Positions 18,386 through 26,327 of a stretch of DNA of 64,000 nt are shown in pieces (the first letter of the stretch is position 1; the number at the start of each line of letters is the position of its first letter). The notes under the pieces were generated by a model. It had not been told where the DNA came from, searched no databases, and saw only the letters and a list, made by a program, of their open reading frames with translations. This DNA is from Fibrobacterota bacterium. Lineage in GTDB: Bacteria; Fibrobacterota; Fibrobacteria; UBA5070. The translations under genes and the position numbers were made by a program. The stretch is taken from the NCBI GenBank assembly GCA_016715065.1, contig JADKBN010000015.1, positions 1 to 64,000 of the forward strand, given 5' to 3'.

Positions 18386-19134
18386 TTCGTGGCCTCCGTG
18401 CGCACCGGCAAGTGGATCCAGGCCGCGGAAGACTCGCCAGAAAGGATCCGTACTGCCCGCGACAATTCTTTGGTGGGCTTGGGATCCAGGGCGATCCAGC
18501 GTCCATCGGGAAGTTTCCAGTCGGCCTGAACGCCTTCGCGATCGACAAATGCCACGCTTGCCGTGCCCAGATCGATCCAATGCCCTTTGCGCGTGCGGCC
18601 ATCGGTGCCCGTGCGCGAACCTGCACGCACCCGGATCGAGGAGGCCAGGTCCAAGCGCTCGGAAAGATCGTCCAGAAAACGGGCCAGAACCTCCTCCGGA
18701 GTTTGGCGGCCGGCGCGCAACCCCTGGACCATCCCCTGCCAACGATCCGCCACGACTTGGCTGTCCGCCCCGCTCACCAGAGGTAGGGATTTTTCGATCT
18801 CGGTGGCCAACACGGCGGAAAGCGCGTCACGGCGCACCGATGCACTGGATTTGGGAGGAGGTGCGGGCGGTTTGGGCCTGCTCTCGCGCTCCACCAAGCT
18901 GCGCAAGCTGTCGCGCTCGCGGGCCAGCCGCACGGCATCGGTTCGCATGGCGGCGGCGCGGGTGCGCGATTGGGCCAACCAAGTGGCGTGACGGGTGGAA
19001 TCGGCGGAGATGCCCCGTCGCTCCTCGTCGGCCAGGATCTTGAGGCGCTGGATTTCCCGAGCGACCTCGTCGGAGGACTGGGCATAGGTCGCCATCGAAA
19101 GGATGCCGACCACAAGGAGAAGGAAACGGACCAT
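18382..19134 (-). CDS. DUF3450-like periplasmic coiled-coil protein
   Basis: 250 residues, ATG at 19134. Signal peptide (MVRFLLLVVGILSMATYAQ), then a coiled coil to about residue 90, a proline patch (RPKPPAPPPK), and a C-terminal beta-rich domain (GHWIDLGTASVAFVDREGVQADWKLPDGRWIAL). Position and architecture match the DUF3450 proteins that open TonB2-type operons. It is the first gene of this five-gene unit. The precise biochemical role of the family is not established. Confidence 0.7.
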   Translation of the reverse strand: MVRFLLLVVGILSMATYAQSSDEVAREIQRLKILADEERRGISADSTRHATWLAQSRTRAAAMRTDAVRLARERDSLRSLVERESRPKPPAPPPKSSASVRRDALSAVLATEIEKSLPLVSGADSQVVADRWQGMVQGLRAGRQTPEEVLARFLDDLSERLDLASSIRVRAGSRTGTDGRTRKGHWIDLGTASVAFVDREGVQADWKLPDGRWIALDPKPTKELSRAVRILSGESSAAWIHLPVRTEATK

Positions 19135-19235
19135 GGAGCGGTCAATCTACCAAATCGGCGGGAGCCGTGCCGGGCATGAATCAGTTCGGGTCACATTCCC
19201 CGATAGGCATCCTGTGGAAACGCCATCCCAGAAAA

Positions 19236-19266
19236 GGAAAAACCCCCGCAGCATCCTGCGGAGGTT
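19236..19266 (-). terminator. Intrinsic terminator of the SatP-like gene
   Basis: On the minus strand the stem AACCTCCGCAG / CTGCGGGGGTT is followed by TTTCCTTTT. It lies 24 bases past the stop of the acetate-permease-like gene. Confidence 0.8.
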
Positions 19267-19289
19267 CTCCAATGCCAGACAGGAATCGA

Positions 19290-19856
19290 TCAGGCCAGAA
19301 CGGGCTTGCCAACGGGCAGAATCGTGCGCCCATACAGCGGGTTCAGGATCGCGGCGGCCATCATGTACCAGGCGCCCAGGGCGCAGAACACGAGGTCGAT
19401 CGCGGCGTAGAAGGCGAACTTGTGGTCCACGAACTTGGAGATGTCCAGCAGGATGAACCCGATCACCAGCGTGGTGAAGGTGAAGGCCATGGCCTTGGAA
19501 ATCTTGAGCGAGCCCACCCAGAGGATGATGGAAAACAGAGTCCAAGCCACCAGGAACCAGCCGATTTCGTTGTCGTTGGTGACAAACAGACCGGTCTTGT
19601 TGAGGATCCAGATCAGGCAAAGCGAGATCCAGAACGCGCCGTAGGAAGTGAAGGCACAGTAGCCAAAGTTGTTGCCCATGCTCTTTTCCTGCAAGCCCGC
19701 GATCAGCTGGGCCGCGCCGCCGAACACCAGGCCCAGGGCCACCACGGCGCCAATTTCCGGCACCAATCCCAGGTTGTGGAACTGGAGCATCAAGGTGGTG
19801 AGGCCAAAACCGGCCAGGCCGACGACGGCAGGATTTCCTTGGGTACCGTTGGACAT
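19290..19856 (-). CDS. GPR1/FUN34/YaaH (SatP) family acetate/succinate permease
   Basis: 188 residues with six hydrophobic helices. The family N-terminal signature is near the start (NPAVVGLAGFGLTTLMLQFHN), and GNNFGYCAFTSYGAFWISLC matches the second conserved block. E. coli SatP takes up acetate and succinate with protons. It is a single gene with its own terminator, so the physiological context (overflow acetate or succinate export and uptake) is inferred from the family only. Confidence 0.85.
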   Translation of the reverse strand: MSNGTQGNPAVVGLAGFGLTTLMLQFHNLGLVPEIGAVVALGLVFGGAAQLIAGLQEKSMGNNFGYCAFTSYGAFWISLCLIWILNKTGLFVTNDNEIGWFLVAWTLFSIILWVGSLKISKAMAFTFTTLVIGFILLDISKFVDHKFAFYAAIDLVFCALGAWYMMAAAILNPLYGRTILPVGKPVLA

Positions 19857-19975
19857 CTGATTCCTCGAAAACGTGAGAAGACTGAAAAAGGGCGCGCAAA
19901 GATAAGACTAAAAGATCCGGTTTTCCAGATGCTGGAACACACCCTCTCTCCGCAAGCAAGTTCCCACTACACAAA

Positions 19976-20001
19976 GCGCCCCTTGGAAGCCTCAGGGGCG
20001 C
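19976..20001 (-). terminator. Intrinsic terminator of the RDD protein gene
   Basis: Perfect 8-bp stem GCGCCCCT / AGGGGCGC with a 10-base loop; on the minus strand TTTGTGT follows. Located 19 bases after the RDD gene stop. Confidence 0.65.
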
Positions 20002-20019
20002 CGATTATCTGACAACGAA

Positions 20020-21780
20020 CTACAACCCCCAATCTATTTCCTCTTGGGATCGTCTTCGCAATTGATCCGTGCTATCGATCCGCGTCAAATGAATTCGTGT
20101 TTCGCCTGTTGCATCTTCCAATACAAGCACAATGGAAGAGCCTATTTCCGATAACGCATTCTTGCTCATATTGAATCTTATGATGGCTCGATCCCGTTTG
20201 CCCTCGGATGCTTCGAAGCTATTATACAACGCCGTTTTCGGGAACACTCTTCGCCGTTTACTTTTCCCGACATCTTCAATCGCCACCAACCTAAAAGGGT
20301 CGCTCCTCGAATGCAATTCAATGGCCGTCGAATCTTTGCCACCCGCAATCAAGATCGCCTGATTCACCCCTGCATGATCCAGCTCGATCAGTTTCCAAAT
20401 CTGATACCGCTCCCCATCTCCCAAATAATCGAAGCCAGGACCGTCCGGATCCTTTTCTCCCTGGATGACATTTTGAGCAAATTTTGTCGAATCGATCTGG
20501 ATCCTCTGAAAACTTGCCCCATTACGAAGGTATTCCTCGGCGATGTCCTCAGCGGAGGACCGGCTGGACGTTTCCATTCGTGCAGCCGTGATGATGCCGT
20601 TTTCGATTTTCTCCACCTTCAACACGACCCGATCGGCATCTTCCGGATTTCCTTCCGGCAAGTCCAATTGGATGAGGTGAGCTGTTGTGATCTCGCTTTG
20701 GTATTGGCTGATGAAATATTTGTCGCTTCCCATGCGGAATCGGTATTTCTGGTAGTCGATTCTAGCCTCTCGCGGCTGTACTGTCAGATTCCCGAACCCA
20801 ACCAGAAAGGCCAAAAAAACCAGCAAGCCGCCAAAACCGATGGCCACCACAGAATTTTTCTTGGCAAGAACGGAGCATTCCACCCTGGTCGAGGTCCAAG
20901 TGTCGTGGAATCCACCTTTGGTCCGCAAAAATGAAATTCCATCCAAAGGAAACAGTCGAATCAGCGTGCGAATCAATGCGACTCGAAAGTTGATGACATT
21001 TTGAGATCCACTCAAATTCGTCGTGAAACTTCCCGTCAAAAACTTCCCAGGAGTTTTCTGCCACGCCATCTCGAAAACCACATAAAATACCAATAGAGCA
21101 ATAAATCCCGCCGGAAACCAGATCCAAGCCTCCGTTCCTTCCCAAGCGCCATCGCTATAGCGCCCCCAAAACCGACCTTTTGTCACGAACCGAGCTGCCC
21201 AGAAGCCCAAAATCATGATTGCCAGCATCGGGTCCAGGAGAAAATGGACAAGCCGCATCCTTTTGGGGGCAATCTCCCGATCGCCCTCTGCAATTTCCGC
21301 ATCCCCGCCTAAATTTTCTTTGGTCCCATCCACCATGGCTTCAAGTTGAAGGCACCGGTGAGTCGTTACAAACCAAAAGGCATGGGACAATAAGGTTATG
21401 AACGCGTCCAAAGGGAACGAATTTTCATCGATCACAAAATAAACCATATAGGCTGGCACCCAGATCAATCCGATCAAACTCGAAAACCAGATCAGGGATA
21501 GAATCAACAACGTAGGACCGCCTAAGCGCCCCCCTTTCCTCCAATACCTCACTGCCAGTACCAGCAAAAGCAAAAATCCACTACAGGCAATCGGATCAAA
21601 TACGCCAAGGCGAAGGCTAGGAAAATCCACACCGAGCTTGGGTGCGAACGGCTGCAAGAGCCTCCCCCAATACCCTAGGGAGGAATGGGTCAGTCGATCC
21701 AGACCTCGGATCACTTCAGACAGAAACCCCAAGACAGCCGCCGAAATGAGGATCCATCTCAGTTTGGTTTGCACGGTCAT
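20020..21780 (-). CDS. RDD-domain multi-pass membrane protein with C-terminal soluble domain
   Basis: 586 residues. The N-terminal 150 residues hold about four hydrophobic helices. Residues about 175-315 form an RDD domain: RLVHFLLDPMLAIMILG, KTPGKFLTGSF, then INFRVALIRTLIRLFPLDGISFL and FHDTWTSTRVE. A further helix near 340 (AIGFGGLLVFLAFLVGF) is followed by about 240 soluble residues with no family I recognise. RDD proteins are membrane proteins of varied or unknown transport function. The gene is visibly richer in A and T, and uses more AAA/ATT-type codons, than the genes on either side, which hints at acquisition. It is transcribed alone. Confidence 0.6.
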   Translation of the reverse strand: MTVQTKLRWILISAAVLGFLSEVIRGLDRLTHSSLGYWGRLLQPFAPKLGVDFPSLRLGVFDPIACSGFLLLLVLAVRYWRKGGRLGGPTLLILSLIWFSSLIGLIWVPAYMVYFVIDENSFPLDAFITLLSHAFWFVTTHRCLQLEAMVDGTKENLGGDAEIAEGDREIAPKRMRLVHFLLDPMLAIMILGFWAARFVTKGRFWGRYSDGAWEGTEAWIWFPAGFIALLVFYVVFEMAWQKTPGKFLTGSFTTNLSGSQNVINFRVALIRTLIRLFPLDGISFLRTKGGFHDTWTSTRVECSVLAKKNSVVAIGFGGLLVFLAFLVGFGNLTVQPREARIDYQKYRFRMGSDKYFISQYQSEITTAHLIQLDLPEGNPEDADRVVLKVEKIENGIITAARMETSSRSSAEDIAEEYLRNGASFQRIQIDSTKFAQNVIQGEKDPDGPGFDYLGDGERYQIWKLIELDHAGVNQAILIAGGKDSTAIELHSRSDPFRLVAIEDVGKSKRRRVFPKTALYNSFEASEGKRDRAIIRFNMSKNALSEIGSSIVLVLEDATGETRIHLTRIDSTDQLRRRSQEEIDWGL

Positions 21781-21828
21781 GGATGTCGCACCTTGAGGAT
21801 TGGAGGAATTCGAAGGGGAGCCGGAAAT

Positions 21829-22926
21829 CTACACAAACACCCGCTCCAGCCTCCGGCCCAGGTCGCAGAGGACTTCGTACACGATGGTGTCGAGGTTTTG
21901 GGCCAGGCGCTGCGCGGAAAGCTCCGGGCGGCTTCCGATGATCCACGCCGCGTCGCCCAGCTCCACTTCCGGAACGTCGGTGACGTCGATCATCATGAGG
22001 TCCATGCAGATGCGCCCCACCTGCGGACAGAACACACCGTTGATCATGACCTCGAAACGATTGGAATGGCCTCGCCAGAATCCGTCTCCATAGCCCAATG
22101 GCAGCACCGCCAGCCGGGTCCGGCGAGTCGCCACCCAGGCGGCTCCGTAACTCACCGGCTCTCCCGGTTCTTTCCAGGAAAGATGGCGCACGGTCGAACG
22201 CAGCCGCAGGACCGGCTCCAATCCGGCATCGTCCACGCCATCGGGCGGGTATCCGTAGACGGCGATGCCGGGGCGCACCATCTCGAAATGCGCCTCGGGG
22301 TGACGGAAAATGGCCGCCGAATTTGCCGCGTGCGCGATGGGAGGTCGCAAACCCGCCCTGTGGAGATCCGCCAGCAGGTCCGAAAACCGCCGGATTTGCA
22401 GCTCGGTGGCGACCGGATCGTCGTCGGAGCGGGAAAAATGGGTGAAGATCCCTTCCCACTCCACACCGCCCAGCGAGAGGGCCGAATGGATCCGCTCCCG
22501 ATCGCGTTCGTGGTGGAATCCCAGCCGGGCCATGCCCGTATCCACCTTGAGGTGGGCCCGCAACGGACCCCCCCCGCTCGTGCCATGGCCGGACAAGCTC
22601 CGGGCGGCCTCCAGATCGCAGACCGTGGCCACCAGCCCCAGCCGCGCGTATTCGGCAAGGTCGTCCGGATGGAACGGCTCCAGCACATGCACGGGTCCCT
22701 CGATGCCGGACCGGCGCAAGTGCGCGCCTTCATGCAGGCGCGCCACTCCCACGCGATCGGCTCCCGCCGCGAAGACCGTCCGGGCGGTTTCCACCGCGCC
22801 GTGCCCGTACCCGTCGGCCTTGACCAAAACCAGGATTTGTCTGTTCCCCACCCGACTCCGGATGGCTCCGATGTTGCGTGTCAGGGCGCCGCGGTCCACC
22901 TCGACCCAACTGCCCGAAGCGCTCAC
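21829..22926 (-). CDS. alr: Alanine racemase
   Basis: 365 residues from a GTG at 22926 that overlaps the stop of the small membrane protein (GTGA). The PLP lysine is K36 in VLVKADGYGHG and the second catalytic residue is the tyrosine of SYGAAW; LKVDTGMARLGF and VGRICMDLMMIDVT are further family blocks. It makes D-alanine for peptidoglycan. Together with asd, two genes upstream, it serves cell-wall precursor synthesis, which explains the operon. Confidence 0.94.
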   Translation of the reverse strand: MSASGSWVEVDRGALTRNIGAIRSRVGNRQILVLVKADGYGHGAVETARTVFAAGADRVGVARLHEGAHLRRSGIEGPVHVLEPFHPDDLAEYARLGLVATVCDLEAARSLSGHGTSGGGPLRAHLKVDTGMARLGFHHERDRERIHSALSLGGVEWEGIFTHFSRSDDDPVATELQIRRFSDLLADLHRAGLRPPIAHAANSAAIFRHPEAHFEMVRPGIAVYGYPPDGVDDAGLEPVLRLRSTVRHLSWKEPGEPVSYGAAWVATRRTRLAVLPLGYGDGFWRGHSNRFEVMINGVFCPQVGRICMDLMMIDVTDVPEVELGDAAWIIGSRPELSAQRLAQNLDTIVYEVLCDLGRRLERVFV

Positions 22927-23105
22927 TGCGGCGCCTCCGGTTCATCCGATGGCGCGACCAATTTGGCTTTGAATCGCCGCGAAATCCGCGCCTCGGTCCG
23001 TACCACCAGCGCACGCAAGCGCTCTTCGCTGCGCGAAACCTGGCGCAGGACCATCAGGTAGAAGCTCGCCGAAGCGACAAGCGCCCCCAGGATGATCCAG
23101 GCCAT
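22923..23105 (-). CDS. Small single-pass membrane protein between asd and alr
   Basis: 60 residues from the ATG at 23105 (a GTG one codon upstream is also possible). One transmembrane helix (MAWIILGALVASASFYLMVL) is followed by a basic cytoplasmic tail (SRSEERLRALVVRTEARISRRFKAK) ending in acidic residues. Its stop overlaps the alr start, and it begins about ten bases after the asd stop, so it is embedded in the operon. No family is recognised; the conserved position argues that it is a real gene. Confidence 0.55.
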   Translation of the reverse strand: MAWIILGALVASASFYLMVLRQVSRSEERLRALVVRTEARISRRFKAKLVAPSDEPEAPQ

Positions 23106-23114
23106 CACCGCGCC

Positions 23115-24116
23115 TCAGGCGAAAAGTCGTTCGGCGATCTGCACGGCGTTCAGGGCAGCGCCTTTGCGGATCTGGTCGCCCACCACCCAGAAGTCCAGGG
23201 TGCACGCTTGGCTCCTGTCCTTGCGCATGCGCCCCACCAGGACGGGATCCGTGCCGGAAGCGTCCAAGGGCATGGGCCAGCGATTTTGTCCCGCGTCCTC
23301 CAGGATTCGCACTCCCGGCGCGTTGGCCAGCACGGCCATGGCTTCCTCCACGGAGACTTCGCGTTCGAACTGGACGTTCAGGGCTTCCGAGTGGGCGCGC
23401 AGCACCGGCACGCGCACGCAGGTGGCGTGCACTTTGACAGAATCCGTCTCGAAGATCTTGGCCGTTTCCTTGACCATCTTGAGCTCTTCCTCGTTGTATC
23501 CGAGCTCGGGAATCCAAGGGGCGTTGTGCGGAAACACGTTGAACGCGTACGGATGGGGGATCACGGTGGGGTGGAACTCGCGCCCTTCCAGGACCGCGGC
23601 GGTCTCCAGCTTGAGCTCTTCCATGGCGCGCGCGCCGGCTCCGGAAGCCGCCTGGTAGGTGGCCGCGTGGACACGCTTGACGCCGAACGCCTTGTGCAGC
23701 GGAAACACGGGCAAGGCCATGATGATCGTGCTGCAATTGGGGTTGGCGATGATGCCCTTGTGATCCTTGATCCGCTCGCCATTGATTTCCGGAATCACCA
23801 GGGGAACGCCCTCGGTCATGCGGAACTTTGAGGTGTTGTCCACCACCACGGCTCCCGCCTTCACCGCGCTGGGCGCGAACTCGGCGGAAATGGAGCCTCC
23901 GGCGGAGGCAAGGACCAGATCGATCCCAGCAAAGGAATCGTGGGTGAGCTCCTCCACCTTGATCTTGGATCCCTGGAAATCCAGGGTGGTTCCAGCCGAG
24001 CGCTTGCTGGCCAGCAACCGAAGCTCCCCGATCGGGAACTTCCGCTCGTCAAGGATGGAAAGCAATTCAGCGCCCACCGCCCCGGTGGCGCCCATGATGG
24101 CGACTCTTACGGACAT
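23115..24116 (-). CDS. asd: Aspartate-semialdehyde dehydrogenase
   Basis: 333 residues. NADP-binding GATGAVG at the N-terminus; the catalytic cysteine is C128 in NPNCST; QAASGAGARAMEEL and HATCVRVPVLRAHSE complete the family pattern. It reduces aspartyl phosphate to the semialdehyde on the way to lysine/diaminopimelate, threonine and methionine. First gene of the asd-small protein-alr operon, divergent from the lipoyl-transferase gene 52 bases away. Confidence 0.95.
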   Translation of the reverse strand: MSVRVAIMGATGAVGAELLSILDERKFPIGELRLLASKRSAGTTLDFQGSKIKVEELTHDSFAGIDLVLASAGGSISAEFAPSAVKAGAVVVDNTSKFRMTEGVPLVIPEINGERIKDHKGIIANPNCSTIIMALPVFPLHKAFGVKRVHAATYQAASGAGARAMEELKLETAAVLEGREFHPTVIPHPYAFNVFPHNAPWIPELGYNEEELKMVKETAKIFETDSVKVHATCVRVPVLRAHSEALNVQFEREVSVEEAMAVLANAPGVRILEDAGQNRWPMPLDASGTDPVLVGRMRKDRSQACTLDFWVVGDQIRKGAALNAVQIAERLFA

Positions 24117-24168
24117 AGTCCATCAAAGATAGCTGGAATCGGACTGTTCTGGTACCTTGGTGATCGCA

Positions 24169-24909
24169 ATGAGCCAACTGAGGATCGATCCACTTCGCGG
24201 CGGCAGTGGCGCCGAACACATGCGCACGGACACGGCCCTGTTCCACGACATGGAACTCGCGCTCAAATCCGGCGACTCCAACGACGCCTCTCTCCCGATC
24301 TTGCGTCTGTACACCTGGAACCATCCGACTGTCAGCCTGGGCAAGAACCAGTCGCCGGAAACAGCCTTGGCTCCAAGGTGGGAAGCTTGGAGCCAGGATC
24401 CGCTTTCCAACCCGCAAGGCCCAGCCGAGGTGGTCCATCGCCCCACGGGTGGCCGGGCTGTTTGGCACCAGGACGAGCTCACCTACAGCGTGGTGTTTCC
24501 GATCGACCATCCTCTCTTCCAAGGTGGAGCCCGGTCTCCAGAAGAGGTGTTCGGGCTTTGGCTTCTGGAATCGGGCAAGGCTGCGGGCATCGAGTCGTTG
24601 AGCCTGGAAAGGGGCGGAAGCTCCCGCGACCCGCTCGGGCTGGGGCCTGCGCCGTGTTTTGCCTCCACTTCTCGCCACGAGCTGAAATGGCACGGACTCA
24701 AATGGGTGGGATCGGCACGCAAACTCGGCCAGAAGGCTTTGCTTCAGCACGGCTCCATCCGACTGGGCCCGGCCGGAGACCGGCTGGAGAGCTGGCTCAC
24801 AGGCCTGCCATTGGCTGCGGACACCAGGCCGTGGCATGTGCTTCCATCGGCAGATTCACTGGCCCAGCAGCTGATGAACGGCCTGATTCTGGCCCTGGAT
24901 CACGCCTGA
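24169..24909 (+). CDS. Lipoate-protein ligase / octanoyltransferase family (LplA/LipM-type)
   Basis: 246 residues from the ATG at 24169 (GTG and TTG codons lie just upstream). The BPL/LplA/LipB fold signatures are YTWNHPTVSLGKNQ, the substrate loop VHRPTGGRAVWHQDELTYS, and WVGSARKLGQKALLQHGSI, which has the lysine that contacts the lipoyl adenylate or octanoyl group. A cysteine in the CFAST motif (near residue 160) sits where LipM-type octanoyltransferases carry their nucleophile, so octanoyl-[ACP]:protein transfer is as likely as lipoate ligation. Confidence 0.8.
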   Translation: MSQLRIDPLRGGSGAEHMRTDTALFHDMELALKSGDSNDASLPILRLYTWNHPTVSLGKNQSPETALAPRWEAWSQDPLSNPQGPAEVVHRPTGGRAVWHQDELTYSVVFPIDHPLFQGGARSPEEVFGLWLLESGKAAGIESLSLERGGSSRDPLGLGPAPCFASTSRHELKWHGLKWVGSARKLGQKALLQHGSIRLGPAGDRLESWLTGLPLAADTRPWHVLPSADSLAQQLMNGLILALDHA

Positions 24910-24945
24910 CCGGGCAAGCCGCCTTGTTGCTCAGGCAATTTGCCC

Positions 24946-24963
24946 GATTCGCGTGTGCGAATC
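24946..24963. promoter_or_regulatory. Perfect 7-bp inverted repeat, possible operator
   Basis: GATTCGC-GTGT-GCGAATC. It has no T-run after it and lies about 40 bases upstream of the candidate sigma-54 element of the next gene, so an operator or activator site is more likely than a terminator. The binding protein is unknown. Confidence 0.4.
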
Positions 24964-25000
24964 ATGACGCGATTATGACAATCTTTGGCTTCGATTGTTT

Positions 25001-25016
25001 TGGCATACATCTCGCT
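25001..25016 (+). promoter_or_regulatory. Candidate sigma-54 promoter of the small lipoprotein gene
   Basis: TGGCATACATCTCGCT matches TGGCAYR-N4-TTGCW with one mismatch and has the obligatory GG and GC dinucleotides ten bases apart. The predicted start is about 80 bases before the ATG at 25107. Confidence 0.45.
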
Positions 25017-25106
25017 CATGATCGTCTTCACGAAAGGTAGGGCGCGGGTCTCCGCACTTTACCACTTCGAATTCAGCCACACAACTTTCTGAAGAAAGAT
25101 CATCCC

Positions 25107-25364
25107 ATGAAGAAGCTCGCCCTCCTCGCCGCCGTGTCCTTCCTGTTCGTCGCTTGCAACGAACCCGCCAAGACCGACGTCAAGACCGCCGACACCGTGG
25201 CCGTTGCCAAGCTCGACACCGTGAAGGCCGTCGACACCACCCTCAAGGCCGACACCACCAAGAAGGCCGACACCGTGAAGGTCGACACCACCAAGAAGGC
25301 CGACACCGCCAAGAAGGCCGACAAGAAGCCTGCCACCAAGGCCACCTCCACCAAGGCCAAGTAA
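25107..25364 (+). CDS. Small lipoprotein with Lys-Ala-Asp-Thr repeats
   Basis: 85 residues. Signal peptide with the lipobox FVAC (C17). The mature part consists almost only of K, A, D, T and V in a loose repeat (DTVKAVDTTLKADTTKKADTVKVDTTKKADTAKKAD) ending in a lysine-rich tail (KKPATKATSTKAK). It resembles the short, abundant envelope lipoproteins that coat the outer membrane or contact peptidoglycan; the positive tail could bind the wall. That is inference. It has its own terminator and probably its own promoter. Confidence 0.65.
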   Translation: MKKLALLAAVSFLFVACNEPAKTDVKTADTVAVAKLDTVKAVDTTLKADTTKKADTVKVDTTKKADTAKKADKKPATKATSTKAK

Positions 25365-25401
25365 TTCGCTTCTCTCCGATTTCGGAGAGATCGAACTGTT
25401 G

Positions 25402-25433
25402 ACCCCGGCTCTTCGAGTCGGGGTTTTCTTTTT
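25402..25433 (+). terminator. Intrinsic terminator of the small lipoprotein gene
   Basis: Stem ACCCCG-GCTC / GAGT-CGGGGT with a TTC loop, followed by TTTCTTTTTC. A second small hairpin (CTCTCCGATTTCGGAGAG at 25374-25391) lies just before it. Confidence 0.88.
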
Positions 25434-25446
25434 CTTGGAAAACCGC

Positions 25447-25474
25447 TAAAGCCCACCTCGCCGGCCGCCGATGA
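25447..25474 (+). promoter_or_regulatory. Sigma-28 (FliA)-type promoter of the flagellin gene
   Basis: TAAAGCCC, 12 bases, then GCCGATGA. The second element matches the FliA consensus GCCGATAA in seven of eight positions, and the first begins TAAAG as expected. The ATG of the flagellin is 45 bases downstream. Confidence 0.7.
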
Positions 25475-25518
25475 CCGGAATGCCGGTCCTGTGGCTGGCT
25501 TTGGAAAGGGTGGACACG

Positions 25519-26313
25519 ATGAGGATCCAAGAATCCCAAGTTGCCAGCAACGCAAGCCGCACCAACCAAGCTCGCCTGCGATCCTCCCTGGAACAATTGT
25601 CCACCGGATTGCGGATCAATCGCGCCTCCGACGATGCGGCTGGGCTTTCGCTGTCCGAAGGACTACGCCAACAGATCCGCGGCAGCCAAATGGCCGATTC
25701 CAACGCGAACAACGCACTGGCCATGCTCCAGATCGCCGATTCCGGAAGCCAGCAGATGACCGACGCCCTGGGCCGGATGCGCGAACTGTCCATCCAAGCG
25801 GCCAATGGCACCTACAACGCCAACGACCGCAAGGCCATGGACGCGGAATACCAAGCGCTGGCAAGCGAAGTGGGGGCGATCGCCCAGTCGACGTCCTACA
25901 ACGGCATTCCCCTGCTGGATGGCCAATCCATGCGATTCCAGGTAGGGTCCTCTTCCAGCGCCGCCGACCAGTTGTCGTTTGGAGGCGCGAGCACGCCTTC
26001 CCTCTCCACATTGGGTGGATTGGCGAACCAAGCCTCCGCCCAGAACGCCACCTCCGCACTGGACGACTACCTCAAGTCCGTGAACCAGATGCGCTCCAGC
26101 ATCGGATCGACCATGAACCGGCTGTCCGTGGCTTCTTCCAACTTGGGCAGTTTTTCGGCCAGCGCGACCGATGCGGAAAGCCGCATCCGGGACACCGACT
26201 ACGCGACCCAGGCCATGGAACTGGCGCGAGGAATGATCCTCAACAAATCGTCCATGGCCATGATCGCTCAAGCCAACCAGGTACCGCGTGGAGTGCTGAA
26301 CCTGCTGGGCTGA
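25519..26313 (+). CDS. fliC: Flagellin
   Basis: 264 residues from the ATG at 25519, after AAGGGTGG at good spacing. The conserved N-terminal D0/D1 (NASRTNQARLRSSLEQLSTGLRINRASDDAAGLSLSEGLRQQIRG, given here for its LSTGLRINRASDDAAGL core) and the C-terminal D1/D0 (LGSFSASATDAESRIRDTDYATQAMELARGMILNKSS, core DAESRIRDTDYA) are complete. The variable surface domains D2/D3 are almost absent, so the filament should be thin and smooth. No other flagellar gene is adjacent, but the sigma-28 promoter ties it to a flagellar regulon elsewhere. Confidence 0.9.
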   Translation: MRIQESQVASNASRTNQARLRSSLEQLSTGLRINRASDDAAGLSLSEGLRQQIRGSQMADSNANNALAMLQIADSGSQQMTDALGRMRELSIQAANGTYNANDRKAMDAEYQALASEVGAIAQSTSYNGIPLLDGQSMRFQVGSSSSAADQLSFGGASTPSLSTLGGLANQASAQNATSALDDYLKSVNQMRSSIGSTMNRLSVASSNLGSFSASATDAESRIRDTDYATQAMELARGMILNKSSMAMIAQANQVPRGVLNLLG

Positions 26314-26327
26314 TCGCGCCGCGGTGT

